From Dehalococcoidia bacterium (GTDB lineage: Bacteria > Chloroflexota > Dehalococcoidia > JACVQG01 > JAHKAY01): a stretch of 5,475 nt of DNA. Below the pieces are notes generated by a model, which ran no database searches, was not told the origin of the DNA, and worked only from the letters and a program-made list of their open reading frames with translations. A program made the translations under genes and the position numbers. Each line of letters begins with the position of its first letter. Position 1 is the first letter of the stretch. Positions 4,868-5,475 of this stretch are shown here, piece by piece. The stretch covers positions 1 to 5,475 of the forward strand of contig JASLQE010000066.1 of the NCBI GenBank assembly GCA_030744635.1, in the 5' to 3' direction.

Positions 4868-5475
4868 CTATAAGGCCACCGTCTGTTTGAACTCGCTGAG
4901 GGCGTCCCGCAAAGCGGCTTCGGTCTTTTCGCTTATGTCCCCCTCGGACGAGATGGCCTGGACGATGTCCGGGTGGCGGGTCTCCATGAAGCGGTGTAGC
5001 TCCTCCTCCCAGCGGCCCAGGTTCTCCACGGGCACATCGTCTATAAAGCCGTTTACCGCGGCGAAGAGGATGGCTACCTCCCGGTTCAGAGCCATGGGTT
5101 CCCACTGAGGCTGCTTGAGGATTTCGGTAAGGCGTGTGCCGCGCTCTAACTGCATGCGGGTGGCCCGGTCTAACTCGCTGGTGCCGAACTGGGCAAAAGC
5201 GGCCAGCTCCCGGTACTGGGCCAGCTCCATTCGCAGCCTACCAGCCACCTTTTTCATAGCGCGGGTCTGGGCAGCGCCGCCCACACGGGAAACGGACAGG
5301 CCGGCGTTGATGGCCGGGCGTATGCCGGCATTGAACAGGTCCGTCTCCAGATATATCTGGCCGTCGGTAATGGAGATGATATTGGTCGGGATATAAGCCG
5401 AAATGTCACCTGCCTGTGTCTCCACAACGGGCAGCGCGGTAAGAGAGCCGCCGCCGTGGTCATCAGAAAGCTTGG
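4868..5475 (-). CDS. atpA: F1F0 ATP synthase alpha subunit, C-terminal part (cut by window edge)
   Basis: This is the non-catalytic nucleotide-binding subunit of F1. Only the last 201 codons are inside the window, about 40% of a normal alpha of roughly 500 residues; the frame stays open to the right edge, where it reads KLSDDHGGGSLTALPVVETQ. An internal GTG at 5425 could be mistaken for a start, but the upstream residues are clearly alpha sequence. Visible family features are AGDISAYIPTNIISITDGQI, the signature PAINAGLSVS followed by the arginine-finger Arg (SVSR) and VGGAAQ, then LAAFAQFGTSELDRATRMQLERG and the C-terminal helical bundle. The nucleotide-binding P-loop lies outside the window. 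It is the first visible gene of the operon; the promoter and any F0 or delta genes are beyond the edge. Confidence 0.97.
   Translation of the reverse strand, partial: KLSDDHGGGSLTALPVVETQAGDISAYIPTNIISITDGQIYLETDLFNAGIRPAINAGLSVSRVGGAAQTRAMKKVAGRLRMELAQYRELAAFAQFGTSELDRATRMQLERGTRLTEILKQPQWEPMALNREVAILFAAVNGFIDDVPVENLGRWEEELHRFMETRHPDIVQAISSEGDISEKTEAALRDALSEFKQTVAL

Overview
This window carries housekeeping and bioenergetic genes from a moderately GC-rich bacterium (roughly 55-60% G+C by eye). Two convergent gene groups meet tail to tail near position 2115. The combination of a Rex redox repressor, a MenG/UbiE-type methyltransferase, a KhpA-like RNA-binding protein and an F-type ATP synthase with a somewhat divergent beta subunit suggests Chloroflexota, possibly the Dehalococcoidia lineage. 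That assignment comes from protein flavour and gene content alone; no 16S or other decisive marker is present.

Left part (1-243): no gene is convincingly visible. The region holds a nested set of inverted repeats (54-112), a second inverted repeat flanking a purine-rich GGAGGGAGG loop (125-157), and a near-consensus sigma-70 promoter: TTGACA, 17 bp, GATAAT (177-205). The promoter lies just before rpsP and fixes the rpsP start at 244.

Plus-strand cluster (244-2121): rpsP (ribosomal protein S16), a KhpA-type KH-domain protein, a UbiE/MenG-family methyltransferase and the NADH/NAD+-sensing repressor Rex. The genes overlap or are separated by at most 6 bp, so they look like one transcription unit driven from 177-205. 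Translation and RNA-binding genes are thus linked to quinone methylation and redox control of transcription.

Minus-strand cluster (5475 back to 2108): the 3' part of an F1F0 ATP synthase operon in the usual order atpA (alpha, truncated at the window edge), atpG (gamma), atpD (beta), atpC (epsilon), with gaps of 15, 18 and 36 bp. All the F1 catalytic motifs that can be checked are intact: beta P-loop, catalytic Glu, Walker B and DELSEED, and the alpha arginine finger. The operon promoter and the upstream genes (F0 subunits, delta) lie outside the window.

The rex and atpC coding regions overlap by 14 bp at their 3' ends, with both stop codons in the arms of one small palindrome and no room for a conventional intergenic terminator. 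I see no mobile element, CRISPR array, tRNA or rRNA, and nothing that amounts to a clearly new system. The points most worth checking are the palindromic region upstream of rpsP, the rpsP-khpA-menG-rex gene order with its convergent overlap with the ATP synthase operon, and a CxxC pair in the gamma subunit.
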